A DNA stretch of 64,000 bases, taken from Spirosoma lacussanchae. Lineage in GTDB: Bacteria; Bacteroidota; Bacteroidia; Cytophagales; Spirosomataceae. Positions 16,485 through 25,521 of this stretch are shown here, in pieces. Numbering within the stretch: position 1 is the first letter of the stretch; every line of letters starts with the position of its first letter. The position numbers and the translations under genes are program-made. The stretch covers positions 641,728 to 705,727 of the forward strand of contig NZ_SWJG01000002.1 of assembly GCF_005870035.1 (NCBI RefSeq), read 5' to 3'. The notes beneath the pieces are model-generated. The model saw only the letters and a list, made by a program, of their open reading frames with translations, did not search any database and was not told where the DNA came from.

Positions 16485-19400
16485 ATGGAGAAAATAATAC
16501 GTTTTATGGGCTGTCTGTGGCTGCTGATTGCCTGTACAGTAGCGACCGCCCTGGCGCAGAACCGCTTGGTTAACGGTCAGGTTACCGGGCCCGATGGCAT
16601 CGCGCTGCCGGGTGTCAACGTGGTTGTGAAAGGAACCCAGCAGGGTACCACTACGAATGCTGATGGTCGTTACTCGTTGTCAGTACCGGGGCCGAACAGC
16701 ACACTGGCGTTCTCGTACATCGGCTACCAGCCGCAGGACGTACCCATTGGCAACCGCAGCAGCATCGATGTCATCTTACAGACCGACGACCGGTCGCTGA
16801 GTGAAGTCGTCGTTGTGGGCTACGGTACGCAGCGGAAAATCGAAACAACGGGGTCTATTGCCTCGGTAAAATCGGCCGACCTGGTACAAACACCCGTGTC
16901 GAACGTAGCCCAGGGCCTGCAGGCGCGGGTATCGGGGGTGCAGATCAGCCAGAACTCGGGCGCACCGGGTGGCAACATCAGCGTCAGGATTCGGGGTACC
17001 AACTCCATCAACGGCACATCGGAGCCGCTATATATCGTGGATGGGATTCAGATTTCAAATGGAGGAGGAATTACCGACGTAAGCCCGCTGTCGACCATCA
17101 ACCCGAGCGATATCGAGTCGGTTGAGGTGCTGAAAGACGCGTCGGCAACGGCCATTTACGGCTCACGGGCCGCCAACGGGGTGGTCCTGATCACAACCAA
17201 ACGGGGTAGGGCCGGCGTAACCCGGGTTACCTACGATGGCTATTACGGTACCCAGCAGGTGGCCAAAACGCTGCCAGTACTGAATGCCGCCGAGTTTGCC
17301 CAGCTCGAAAACGAGGTGTTCAAGAACAATTTCTATCCTAACCCCGGCAGTCTCGGCGAGGGGGTAAACTGGCAGAACCTGGTGTTTCAGTCGGCCCCGA
17401 TTCAGAATCATCAGCTCAGTATCAACGGCGGCTCGGAGAAAACGCAGCTGGCCGTGTCGGGCAACTATTTCTCGCAGGATGGCATCGTCATCAACTCGGG
17501 CTTCAGGCGCTACTCCATGCGCGTCAACCTCGACCATCGCATCAGCGAGCGGGTCAAAATGGGCGCCAGTATTCTGGGAAGTTATTCGCAGAGCAAAAAC
17601 GTCCCTTACGGGGCTACCAGCCTGGGCGATGGCGATGTGGTGACGAGCAGTATTCTGGGGGCGGCTGTTGGGGCTCCGCCAACGCTGCGGGCCTACCGCG
17701 ACGATGGCAGCATTTTTCCGTTCGGCGAACAGGGTAACGGCCAGTACCGCGAAGTAGCCAACCCGCTGGGTCTGGCCTCGATCACCAACCAGATCGGCAT
17801 TCGGCGTACGCTGGCCAATTTTTACGGCGAAGCCAGCCTGATCAAGGGGCTAACCTATCGCGCGTCGTTCAACGTAGATCTGCAAAGCAGCCTGCGCGAT
17901 ACGTATTCGCCCCGGTCCATTATTTCCCGAAACGACCTGAACGACAATTCGGGTTCCGGCTCTAAAGTAAACGCAAACAGCACCGTTCTGCTGCACGAAA
18001 GTATACTGACCTACGTGGCTACCCTGGCCAGTCAGCACAGCCTGAAGTTTACAGGCGTATTTGCGACCCAGAACAACCTGTCGAACTCGAACACGATCAA
18101 TGCCACCGGTTTTCCTAACGATGCTACCCGTAACGAAGCCCTGCAGCTGGCGCTGGCCCGAACGGTAAGCAGCGGCCGCAGCAAAGAGCGGCTCGACTCT
18201 TACCTGGGGCGGGTCAACTATGGCTATAAGGACAAGTATTTTGTAGACCTGACGGCCCGGGCCGATGGATCGAGCAAGTTTGGCGCCAACCACAAATACG
18301 GTTTTTTCCCGGCGGTATCGGCGGCCTGGCGCCTGATCGAAGAACCTTTCCTGAAGAACGTAAGCTGGCTGACCGATCTGAAACTGCGCGCGAGCTGGGG
18401 CATCACCGGCAACGCGGGCGGCATCAACCCGTACCAGTCGCTGGCTACCGTGGCCTCGTCGGGCAGCGACTATCAGTTCAACCATGTGTACCTGACCGGT
18501 ATCAACCCCTCGGGCATTGCCAACCCTGACCTGCGCTGGGAGAAATCGGCTCAGACAAACATTGGGCTGGATGTCAGCCTGTTCAACAACCGACTGAGTC
18601 TGGTTGTCGATGTTTACGATAAAAATACCCGCGATCTGTTGTACATAAAGACCCTGCCGCTGTCATCGGGATACGGGAGCATCACGGGTAATTTTGCGGG
18701 GCTTCAGAACCGGGGTGTTGAAGTGGCCACCAATGCGCGCATCCTGCAGGGCGCTTTACGCTGGGATGTGTCGGCCAACGCGACCGTGAACCGGAACAAA
18801 ATACTGGATCTGGATGGCGGCACCACCCGGGAGCGGTTCGTAACCACGTACAGCATTCTGGGCGTCGGACAGCCACTGGGCCTGTTCAAAACCTACGTGT
18901 TCGACGGTATCAACCAGACCGGCGAAACCATTCTGCCGGGGTATGACGGGCGTCTGGGTGGTCATAAAGTGAAAGACCTGAATGGCGACGGCACCATTAC
19001 GGCCGCTGATCAGACCATCACGGGTAACCCCAACCCATCGTTTATCTTCGGGTTCTCTACCAACCTGGCCTACCGGAACTTCGACCTGGGTGCGTTTCTG
19101 TCTGGTACGCAGGGCAACGATATTTTCAACCAGGCCCGCTTTGCCTTCGAGACTCCGCTGGGGCAGCGAAACCTGCTGAAAGGCGTGGCCAACCGCTGGT
19201 CGCCCACGAACCCGAACAACGAGTTTGCCAGTGCGGCCCAGGGCAGCCGTCTGCCCGTGAGTGATCGGTTCGTAGAAGACGGTTCGTACATACGCTGCAA
19301 GAATATTACGCTCGGCTACACCCTGCCCAGGGTGAAAGGAATCGAACGCATCCGGATTTATGGCAGCGCCAATAACCTCTTTACCCTGACGAGTTATACT

Positions 19401-19514
19401 GGCTTCGATCCGGAGGTAAACACCTACGCGGGCAGCAATACCGTCATCGGTGTCGACAATCTGGTCTACCCACCGGCCCGTTCCTTCCTCGGCGGTCTGC
19501 AGGTCACATTCTAA
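16485..19514 (+). CDS. SusC/RagA-family TonB-dependent outer-membrane transporter
   Basis: A 1009-residue outer-membrane protein that pairs with SusD to bring oligosaccharides into the periplasm using TonB energy. Visible: signal peptide (ends ATALAQ), a carboxypeptidase-regulatory-like domain (about residues 27-105; GVNVVVKGTQQGTTTNADGR), the TonB-box/plug region 'LSEVVVVGYGTQRK', plug motifs 'GNISVRIRGTNS' and 'IESVEVLKDASATAIYGSRA', and a barrel ending 'FLGGLQVTF' with terminal Phe. It is first in a rightward operon and is followed 71 bp later by susD. Confidence 0.97.
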   Translation: MEKIIRFMGCLWLLIACTVATALAQNRLVNGQVTGPDGIALPGVNVVVKGTQQGTTTNADGRYSLSVPGPNSTLAFSYIGYQPQDVPIGNRSSIDVILQTDDRSLSEVVVVGYGTQRKIETTGSIASVKSADLVQTPVSNVAQGLQARVSGVQISQNSGAPGGNISVRIRGTNSINGTSEPLYIVDGIQISNGGGITDVSPLSTINPSDIESVEVLKDASATAIYGSRAANGVVLITTKRGRAGVTRVTYDGYYGTQQVAKTLPVLNAAEFAQLENEVFKNNFYPNPGSLGEGVNWQNLVFQSAPIQNHQLSINGGSEKTQLAVSGNYFSQDGIVINSGFRRYSMRVNLDHRISERVKMGASILGSYSQSKNVPYGATSLGDGDVVTSSILGAAVGAPPTLRAYRDDGSIFPFGEQGNGQYREVANPLGLASITNQIGIRRTLANFYGEASLIKGLTYRASFNVDLQSSLRDTYSPRSIISRNDLNDNSGSGSKVNANSTVLLHESILTYVATLASQHSLKFTGVFATQNNLSNSNTINATGFPNDATRNEALQLALARTVSSGRSKERLDSYLGRVNYGYKDKYFVDLTARADGSSKFGANHKYGFFPAVSAAWRLIEEPFLKNVSWLTDLKLRASWGITGNAGGINPYQSLATVASSGSDYQFNHVYLTGINPSGIANPDLRWEKSAQTNIGLDVSLFNNRLSLVVDVYDKNTRDLLYIKTLPLSSGYGSITGNFAGLQNRGVEVATNARILQGALRWDVSANATVNRNKILDLDGGTTRERFVTTYSILGVGQPLGLFKTYVFDGINQTGETILPGYDGRLGGHKVKDLNGDGTITAADQTITGNPNPSFIFGFSTNLAYRNFDLGAFLSGTQGNDIFNQARFAFETPLGQRNLLKGVANRWSPTNPNNEFASAAQGSRLPVSDRFVEDGSYIRCKNITLGYTLPRVKGIERIRIYGSANNLFTLTSYTGFDPEVNTYAGSNTVIGVDNLVYPPARSFLGGLQVTF

Positions 19515-19585
19515 TTAGAGACTGAGCCATTGAGCGAACGTCGCCCGATGGCTGAGCTGCACAATCCCTCAATCTATTTTCTGCC

Positions 19586-21067
19586 ATGAGAAAGACACTT
19601 ATTCCTATACTGGCCTTTGTGCTGACGCTTAGCTCGTGTGAGCTGGAGGAAACAATCTACTCCTCGATTTATACCGAAGCTTTCTACAAAACCGCAGCTG
19701 ACGCCGAAAAGGGCCTGATTGCGGTATATGACCCCATTGCCGATATGTGTGTGGGGCCGGCACTGACAATCGTTTCGGACTTCAGCGCCGATCAGTGCTA
19801 CCCGCGGGCGGTGGTAGGGCGCAACACGCTCACGCTGTTTTCGTACGATCCCAACTACACGACCCAGCGCACCGCCGGCCGGTTAAACGAAGCTCCGCAA
19901 CAGATCTGGACCTCCTGCTACGACGGTATCGAAAAGGCCAACTGGATCATCGAAAAGGTGCCCAGTGCCAGCATGGACGCCACCCGCCGGGCGCAGATCG
20001 TGGGCGAAGCCTATTTTCTGCGGGCGTTTTACCACTGGACACTGACCAAAAATTTTGGAGATGTGCCGGTCAAAATCAATGCCAGTGTCGATCAGACCGA
20101 AGCGATAGTAGGCAAAAGCGCCCGGGCCGATGTCTACAAACAGATTTACAGTGATCTCGATCAGGCCGTGGCGGCCGGACTGGTATCCGGGCCGACGGTC
20201 GAGAAAGGGCGCCCCTCTAAAGAAGCGGTGAATGCCCTGTACGCCAAAGTAGCACTATATAACGAAGACTGGGCAAGGGCGCTGCAAAAAGCACAGGAGG
20301 TGATCAACGCCGGCAAATACTCGCTCATGCCCGATGTACGTGACGTGTACCGCTACGACCGCGAAGATCTGGCTCGGGTCGAGAATATCTGGGCATATGA
20401 GTCAGAAGGCGGCTTCAGCCCCAGCCGGGGCCATCAGCTGTCGGGTCTCTGTGGACCGCCAAACAGCGCCGGTGCCGAGTACTCACGGGCCTCATTTGGG
20501 TCCATGTTTGCCTACCAGTCGTTCTTCAACTCGTTCGACCCGAAAGACAAACGGCGGCAGTTACTCGACACGAGCTACGTGGACCGGAGCAATCGGGTGG
20601 TGCCGCAGCGTAGTATCACCCCGATCACGACCCAGGGGGTACTCATTAAAAAATACCAGGACCCCGTTTCGACGGTGGGCAACCTGCCCAACATCCCGAT
20701 TCTTAGGTTGCCCGATGTGTATCTGGTTGCTGCCGAAGCCGAAGCGCGTCAGAACGGGCCCACCGCGCTGGCTTACGGGTTCATCAACGTGGTTCGGAGA
20801 CGGGCCGGGTTGGATGATTTGCGGACCGGTTTGAGTAAAGATGCGTTCATTGATGCTGTCATACAGGAGCGGTCGTGGGAGTTTTTTGCCGAAGGTGACC
20901 GCTGGTATGACCTGACCCGTACGGGCAAGTACCTGACCGAGGTGCCCAAAGCCGTTAACAACGTTTACCCAACACGCCCTGTACAGGCCCGAAACCGGTA
21001 TTTTCCGATACCGCTCGACGAACTGAATGCAAACCCGAAACTGGAGCAGAACCCCGACTGGAAATGA
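19586..21067 (+). CDS. SusD/RagB-family glycan-binding lipoprotein
   Basis: A 493-residue surface lipoprotein (lipobox TLSSCELE, Cys near residue 18) that caps the SusC channel and binds glycan. Tetratricopeptide-like helices ('AQIVGEAYFLRAFYHWTLTK'), the 'EAVNALYAKVALYNEDW' segment and the C-terminal 'FFAEGDRWYDLTRTGK', 'PIPLDELNANPKLEQNPDW' are classical SusD marks. Its stop codon overlaps the next start (ATGA at 21064-21067), so the downstream toroid protein is translationally coupled. Confidence 0.97.
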   Translation: MRKTLIPILAFVLTLSSCELEETIYSSIYTEAFYKTAADAEKGLIAVYDPIADMCVGPALTIVSDFSADQCYPRAVVGRNTLTLFSYDPNYTTQRTAGRLNEAPQQIWTSCYDGIEKANWIIEKVPSASMDATRRAQIVGEAYFLRAFYHWTLTKNFGDVPVKINASVDQTEAIVGKSARADVYKQIYSDLDQAVAAGLVSGPTVEKGRPSKEAVNALYAKVALYNEDWARALQKAQEVINAGKYSLMPDVRDVYRYDREDLARVENIWAYESEGGFSPSRGHQLSGLCGPPNSAGAEYSRASFGSMFAYQSFFNSFDPKDKRRQLLDTSYVDRSNRVVPQRSITPITTQGVLIKKYQDPVSTVGNLPNIPILRLPDVYLVAAEAEARQNGPTALAYGFINVVRRRAGLDDLRTGLSKDAFIDAVIQERSWEFFAEGDRWYDLTRTGKYLTEVPKAVNNVYPTRPVQARNRYFPIPLDELNANPKLEQNPDWK

Positions 21068-23688
21068 ACACAATCACTAATCAGATGATCAGAAACCGGA
21101 CGAGCAGGGCGTACGTACGCCGGGGCCTTTGGCTGCTGGTCGGGCTGCTGCCGGCAACCGTAGCCTGGGCGCAGTCGGCTAAGTCGATAGCGCTGGGCAA
21201 CGAGCAGATTCGGCTTCGCTGGCGGGCGGGTGCCAGCGGCTATCAGCTGGCCGAGCTGTCGGTCAGGCAGGCCAGCCAGTGGAAACCGGTGGCAAATCCG
21301 TCGGGCGAGTTTACCCTGCTCTATACGGCCAGTAAACCCGCTGCCGAACCGGAACGAACCTTTACTGACAACACGGGCCAGGTGTTTCCGGGCGAGGCCT
21401 ATCATTATCAGCGTGACCAGTGGCGCCAGACGACCAACAGCGTGGGACTTAATACCGCCGGTACGGCTTATCACTTCTTCCCGCAGGAAGCGAGTCAGTC
21501 AGGCCCGAACCGCATTCGGTTCCGGCACGAAACCGAGGTAGCCACCATCGTGTCGGACTGGTCGATCGATGCCCGACACCCGTCTGACCTGCTTGTCAGC
21601 CAAACGGTTACGGTAAAAAAGCCAGGCTTCTACTCGTCGGCCAGCCCTACAGTGGCTACCGTTGCCGAAACGGATATGCGCTGGGCTGCGGTTCCGGGCT
21701 ACTGTCAGGGCGATGCCATCCAGCGTGATTTTGTGCGGGCCTACGCCTACGGGCAGGGGGTTCCCGACCTACCCGTCATCTACCGGGAGCGGTGTGCCAG
21801 TACCTTATGCCCGATGGTCAGCACGAAAAGCGGTCAGACCCTGGCTGTCATTCCCGATCCGTCGCTGGGCCGCGATCCCTGGGCCGTCGATAAAATTACC
21901 CAGGAAGACTGGAATATTGGTTTGTCTCACAAAAACCGGCGCTCGCAACTGAGCCCGACCCTGTATTTTCCGGTGCTGGGCGAGCCGAAATCGGAGCGTA
22001 AAGCCGGGGAGGTCTTTACATACTCGGTGCGGATCAGCCTGCTCGATGGCGACTGGTACAAGATGCTGAACCATGCCGTTTATGACGTCTTTCGTTTCGG
22101 CGAGTCGGTAGCGCTGCGGCAAAACAAGCAGTCGTTGACAGATCGCGTTCATCAGATGCACCAGTACCTGACCAACCCTAAAACGTCGCTGTGGAATGTT
22201 GAAGAGTTTGAAGGTAAAAAAATCGGCGCGCAGTCGTATCTGGGTGGGGTGGTCGGCTCCAACAAAGACGCCATGAAAAACTCCGACTACGGCGCCATGT
22301 GGATGCTGGCCGGGGCTACCCAGGACCCCTTGCTTACCCAGAACGTTTTACCCTACGCGCTGAATTTCAAGCTGGCGCAGCAGGAAACCAACGACGATTT
22401 TTTTAAGGGAGCGGTAGAAGGGCAGTATTACCTGGCCAAATCCAAAAAGTTCGTGGAGGAGTGGGGACCCGTGGTCGAACCCATTGGCCTGACGTATTAT
22501 ACCATGCTCGATATTGGCAATATGCTGCTCTTCGAACCGGATAATGCCGACCTGAAAACCCGGCTTCGGCTGGGTGCTGACCGGCTGCTGGTCTGGCAAA
22601 AGCCGGCGGGTAACTGGGCGGTGGCCTATGACAAAGCTACCGACCAGGAAGTATTCCTCGATATTCCGGACGTTCGCCCCACGTTCTACGGACTCATTGT
22701 CGCGTACCGGCTGTTGCGCGACGAAAAGTACCTGCGGGCCGCCCGGAAAGGCGCCGACTGGTTCCTGACCAATGCCGTCGATAAAGGGCATTTTCTGGGC
22801 GTATGTGGCGATGCCCGCTACGCGCCCGACTTTGCAACCGGGCAGGCGGCCCAGGCGTTGCTGGACCTGTACGACCTCACCAAAGATCAGCGCTATAAAG
22901 ACGCGGCCATCAGGACCGCCAGACTCTATACGACTTCGATCTATACCCACCCGATCGTAAGCCAGGCCACCAAACAGGTGAACGGTACCAGCCGTCAGGA
23001 TTGGGAAATTACGCAGTCGGGTCTCAGCTTCGAGCACGGTGGTATTTTCGGATCGGCCAACCGGCATGGTCCCATTCAGCTGGCTAGCCATGCCGGGTTG
23101 TTCGTGCGGATGTATGGCCTGACCAAAGAGCCGATTTTTGCCGATATGGCACGTTCGGCGGCCATTGGGCGCCATGCGTTTGTGGATGAGAAAACCAGTG
23201 TGGCCTCTTATTACTGGCATACCATGAACCGGGGCGCGGGGCCGTATCCGCACCATGCGTGGTGGCAGATCGGGTGGATCACCGACTACCTGATGGCCGA
23301 AGCCGAGCTGCGGTCGGGTGGTAAGGTGTCGTTTCCGCGTGGGTTCGTCACGCCCAAGGTAGGACCGCACCAGACCTATGGGTTTGCGCCTGGCCTGATT
23401 TACGGTCAGCCGGCCAGTCTGCTCATTCGCAACGAGCTGGTAACCCCCGCCGACCCCAACATCGATTACATAACGGCGGTATCGCCCGATCAGAAAAAAC
23501 TGTTTATCGTACTGCTGAACAGCCACGCGCAGGCCACCACGACAACCGTACGGCTGCAACCGGCTGGTATCCGGGCCGGAGCGGGGCGACTGAGGAGTTT
23601 GATCAATCAGAAAAATCTGGATGCACAGCGGCCTAGCCTGACCCTGCCTCCCTTCGGGATCGACGTCTGGCAGTTTGACTGGCAGTAG
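21064..23688 (+). CDS. Secreted alpha/alpha-toroid (six-hairpin-like) PUL enzyme, activity unknown
   Basis: An 874-residue exported protein translated by ATGA overlap from susD. Signal peptide about residues 15-38 (ending AWAQ; the first Met gives a long n-region, so Met9 is possible). Residues about 40-340 are beta-sandwich-like. Residues about 350-740 contain repeated helix pairs with Trp/Tyr/Asp clusters (DYGAMWMLAGATQDP, 'FYGLIVAYRLLRDEKYLRAA', 'GQAAQALLDLYDLTKDQRYK', 'HHAWWQIGWITDYLMAE'), the pattern of an (alpha/alpha)6 toroid as in six-hairpin glycosidases, uronyl hydrolases and lyases. A final beta domain follows. It matches no GH or PL family recognised here. Its catalytic residues are unknown. 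Confidence 0.7.
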   Translation: MNTITNQMIRNRTSRAYVRRGLWLLVGLLPATVAWAQSAKSIALGNEQIRLRWRAGASGYQLAELSVRQASQWKPVANPSGEFTLLYTASKPAAEPERTFTDNTGQVFPGEAYHYQRDQWRQTTNSVGLNTAGTAYHFFPQEASQSGPNRIRFRHETEVATIVSDWSIDARHPSDLLVSQTVTVKKPGFYSSASPTVATVAETDMRWAAVPGYCQGDAIQRDFVRAYAYGQGVPDLPVIYRERCASTLCPMVSTKSGQTLAVIPDPSLGRDPWAVDKITQEDWNIGLSHKNRRSQLSPTLYFPVLGEPKSERKAGEVFTYSVRISLLDGDWYKMLNHAVYDVFRFGESVALRQNKQSLTDRVHQMHQYLTNPKTSLWNVEEFEGKKIGAQSYLGGVVGSNKDAMKNSDYGAMWMLAGATQDPLLTQNVLPYALNFKLAQQETNDDFFKGAVEGQYYLAKSKKFVEEWGPVVEPIGLTYYTMLDIGNMLLFEPDNADLKTRLRLGADRLLVWQKPAGNWAVAYDKATDQEVFLDIPDVRPTFYGLIVAYRLLRDEKYLRAARKGADWFLTNAVDKGHFLGVCGDARYAPDFATGQAAQALLDLYDLTKDQRYKDAAIRTARLYTTSIYTHPIVSQATKQVNGTSRQDWEITQSGLSFEHGGIFGSANRHGPIQLASHAGLFVRMYGLTKEPIFADMARSAAIGRHAFVDEKTSVASYYWHTMNRGAGPYPHHAWWQIGWITDYLMAEAELRSGGKVSFPRGFVTPKVGPHQTYGFAPGLIYGQPASLLIRNELVTPADPNIDYITAVSPDQKKLFIVLLNSHAQATTTTVRLQPAGIRAGAGRLRSLINQKNLDAQRPSLTLPPFGIDVWQFDWQ

Positions 23689-23748
23689 GGTGAACCAGGG
23701 TAAACTAACTGCCACTCAACCGCCAATTGCTCATTTCCTCAATAGTCT

Positions 23749-25491
23749 ATGAATACAACCATTGATACCGCCGTTATTGTCATTTTCTCTGCGTTTGTGC
23801 TGGGAATCGGGATGTTATTTGCCCGGACGGGGCGTAACCTGAAATCGTTTTTTGCGGGGGGCGAAGCCGTACCCTGGTTTATTGGAGGGCTATCGCTGTT
23901 TATGAGCTTCTTCTCGGCGGGAACGTTCGTGGCCTGGGGTTCTATTGCCTACAAGTACGGCTGGGTGGCGATTACCATTCAGTGGACTATGTGCATCGGG
24001 GCGCTGGTGACAGGGCTTTACCTGGCTCCGCGCTGGAAACGGGCCGGTGCGCTGACGGCCGCCGAGTTTATCCGGGAGCGGCTCGGACTTACGGTACAGA
24101 AAGTCTACATCTTCATTTTTACCCTGGTATCGGTATTTATCAAAGGCTCGGTGCTGTATCCGGTAGCCAGGCTGGTTAGCTCCTCGCTGAATCTGCCGCT
24201 GGTGCCCTGTACGATCGGGCTCGGTATCTTCATGATTGCCTACACCGCCGTGGGCGGGCTATGGGCAGTCATGGTAACCGATATTCTGCAGTTCGTGGTG
24301 CTGTCGGCGGCCGTGTTTATCCTGCTGCCCCTGTCGCTGGATCGGGTGGGGGGGCTGACGGGCTTCACCCAGGGCGTTCCCGACGATTTCTTCAACCTGC
24401 TCAACGGCGAATACACCATTGGGTTTATTCTGGCGTTTGTCTTCTATCACATTGCCTACATCGGTGGCAACTGGACGTTCGTGCAGCGTTACACCAGCGT
24501 CGATAGCCCGAAGTCAGCCCGGAAGGTAGCGTTTCTGTTTGCGGGTCTGTACCTCATCAGCCCCATTATCTGGATGCTGCCGCCTATGATCTACAAAGCG
24601 ATCAACCCGTCGCTGGTCGGACTCGACACCGAAAATGCGTATCTCAAAATCTGTCAGCTGGTGCTCCCGCCGGGGCTGCTGGGGCTCATGCTCACGGGCA
24701 TGTACTTTTCGACCTCCGCCAGCGCCAACACGGCGCTCAACGTGGTGTCGGCCGTGTTTACCAACGACATTTATAAGGGGCTCATCAGGCCCAATGCTTC
24801 CGACAGGCAACTTATTCGGGTAGCCCGTGGCTCGTCGTGGGTGTTTGGGCTGGGCATGATCGGAATTGCGCTGCTGGTGCCGGCTGCGGGCGGAATTGTG
24901 GAGGTGGTGCTGAGCATCTCGGCCATTTCGGGCGGGCCGTTGCTGGCGCCCCCGCTCTGGGCGCTGTTCTCGAAGCGACTGACCAGCCGCGCAACCCTCT
25001 GGATCACCAGTATTGGCCTTTTTGTCAATCTGTTTTTCAAGGTGCTTTCGCCCTGGCTGCTGGATTACAGGCTGTCCCGGTCCTGGGAAACGGCCGTTGG
25101 TGTCGGATTACCGCTGCTGCTGCTATTGATCTACGAGGTCTGGAAAGCCCGGCAGTCAGCCGCCCCGGCCGACGAGTACCTGAGCTACCGGCTGGCGCGC
25201 GCCCAGAAACAGGATCGGGCCCTGCTCGAACCCGACCAGCCCGAAGAAGCGCAGGCCATTCGGCAGCAGAACCGGTTTGGGCTGCAGGTGATAGCCGGCT
25301 CACTGGTGTTTACCTCGTTAATGCTATTGGGCTTGAGTTTTCTGGCCACGTCAGGAGCGGCTACTACGGCGGGTATTGCCGTGGTAATCTTACTGGCCGC
25401 CCTCATTCCCTGGCAGGCTTCCCGACGGGTTCAGGTGCTGGCGTCTGACCCGCCCGTACCGGACACCCCCAGCACCCTCACCAATGTATAA
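23749..25491 (+). CDS. Sodium:solute symporter (SSS family)
   Basis: A 580-residue inner-membrane transporter with about 13-14 hydrophobic segments. 'GRNLKSFFAGGEAVPWFIGG' and 'SAGTFVAWGSIAYKYGW' are characteristic of the first helices of SSS symporters (SGLT-like), and 'ISAISGGPLLAPPLWALF' of the later core. It would carry a sugar or acid released by the PUL's periplasmic enzymes into the cell with sodium. A polar insert (about 465-520) separates the last helices. It lies 60 bp after the toroid gene, in the same operon. Confidence 0.9.
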   Translation: MNTTIDTAVIVIFSAFVLGIGMLFARTGRNLKSFFAGGEAVPWFIGGLSLFMSFFSAGTFVAWGSIAYKYGWVAITIQWTMCIGALVTGLYLAPRWKRAGALTAAEFIRERLGLTVQKVYIFIFTLVSVFIKGSVLYPVARLVSSSLNLPLVPCTIGLGIFMIAYTAVGGLWAVMVTDILQFVVLSAAVFILLPLSLDRVGGLTGFTQGVPDDFFNLLNGEYTIGFILAFVFYHIAYIGGNWTFVQRYTSVDSPKSARKVAFLFAGLYLISPIIWMLPPMIYKAINPSLVGLDTENAYLKICQLVLPPGLLGLMLTGMYFSTSASANTALNVVSAVFTNDIYKGLIRPNASDRQLIRVARGSSWVFGLGMIGIALLVPAAGGIVEVVLSISAISGGPLLAPPLWALFSKRLTSRATLWITSIGLFVNLFFKVLSPWLLDYRLSRSWETAVGVGLPLLLLLIYEVWKARQSAAPADEYLSYRLARAQKQDRALLEPDQPEEAQAIRQQNRFGLQVIAGSLVFTSLMLLGLSFLATSGAATTAGIAVVILLAALIPWQASRRVQVLASDPPVPDTPSTLTNV

Positions 25492-25521
25492 CCCATACAG
25501 CAACGTCCCTAAACAGCCCTT

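Noticed and set aside
22348..23715. Long minus-strand open frame opposite the toroid gene
   Set aside because: Antisense shadow of a well-supported coding frame; no signal peptide, domain or upstream region.
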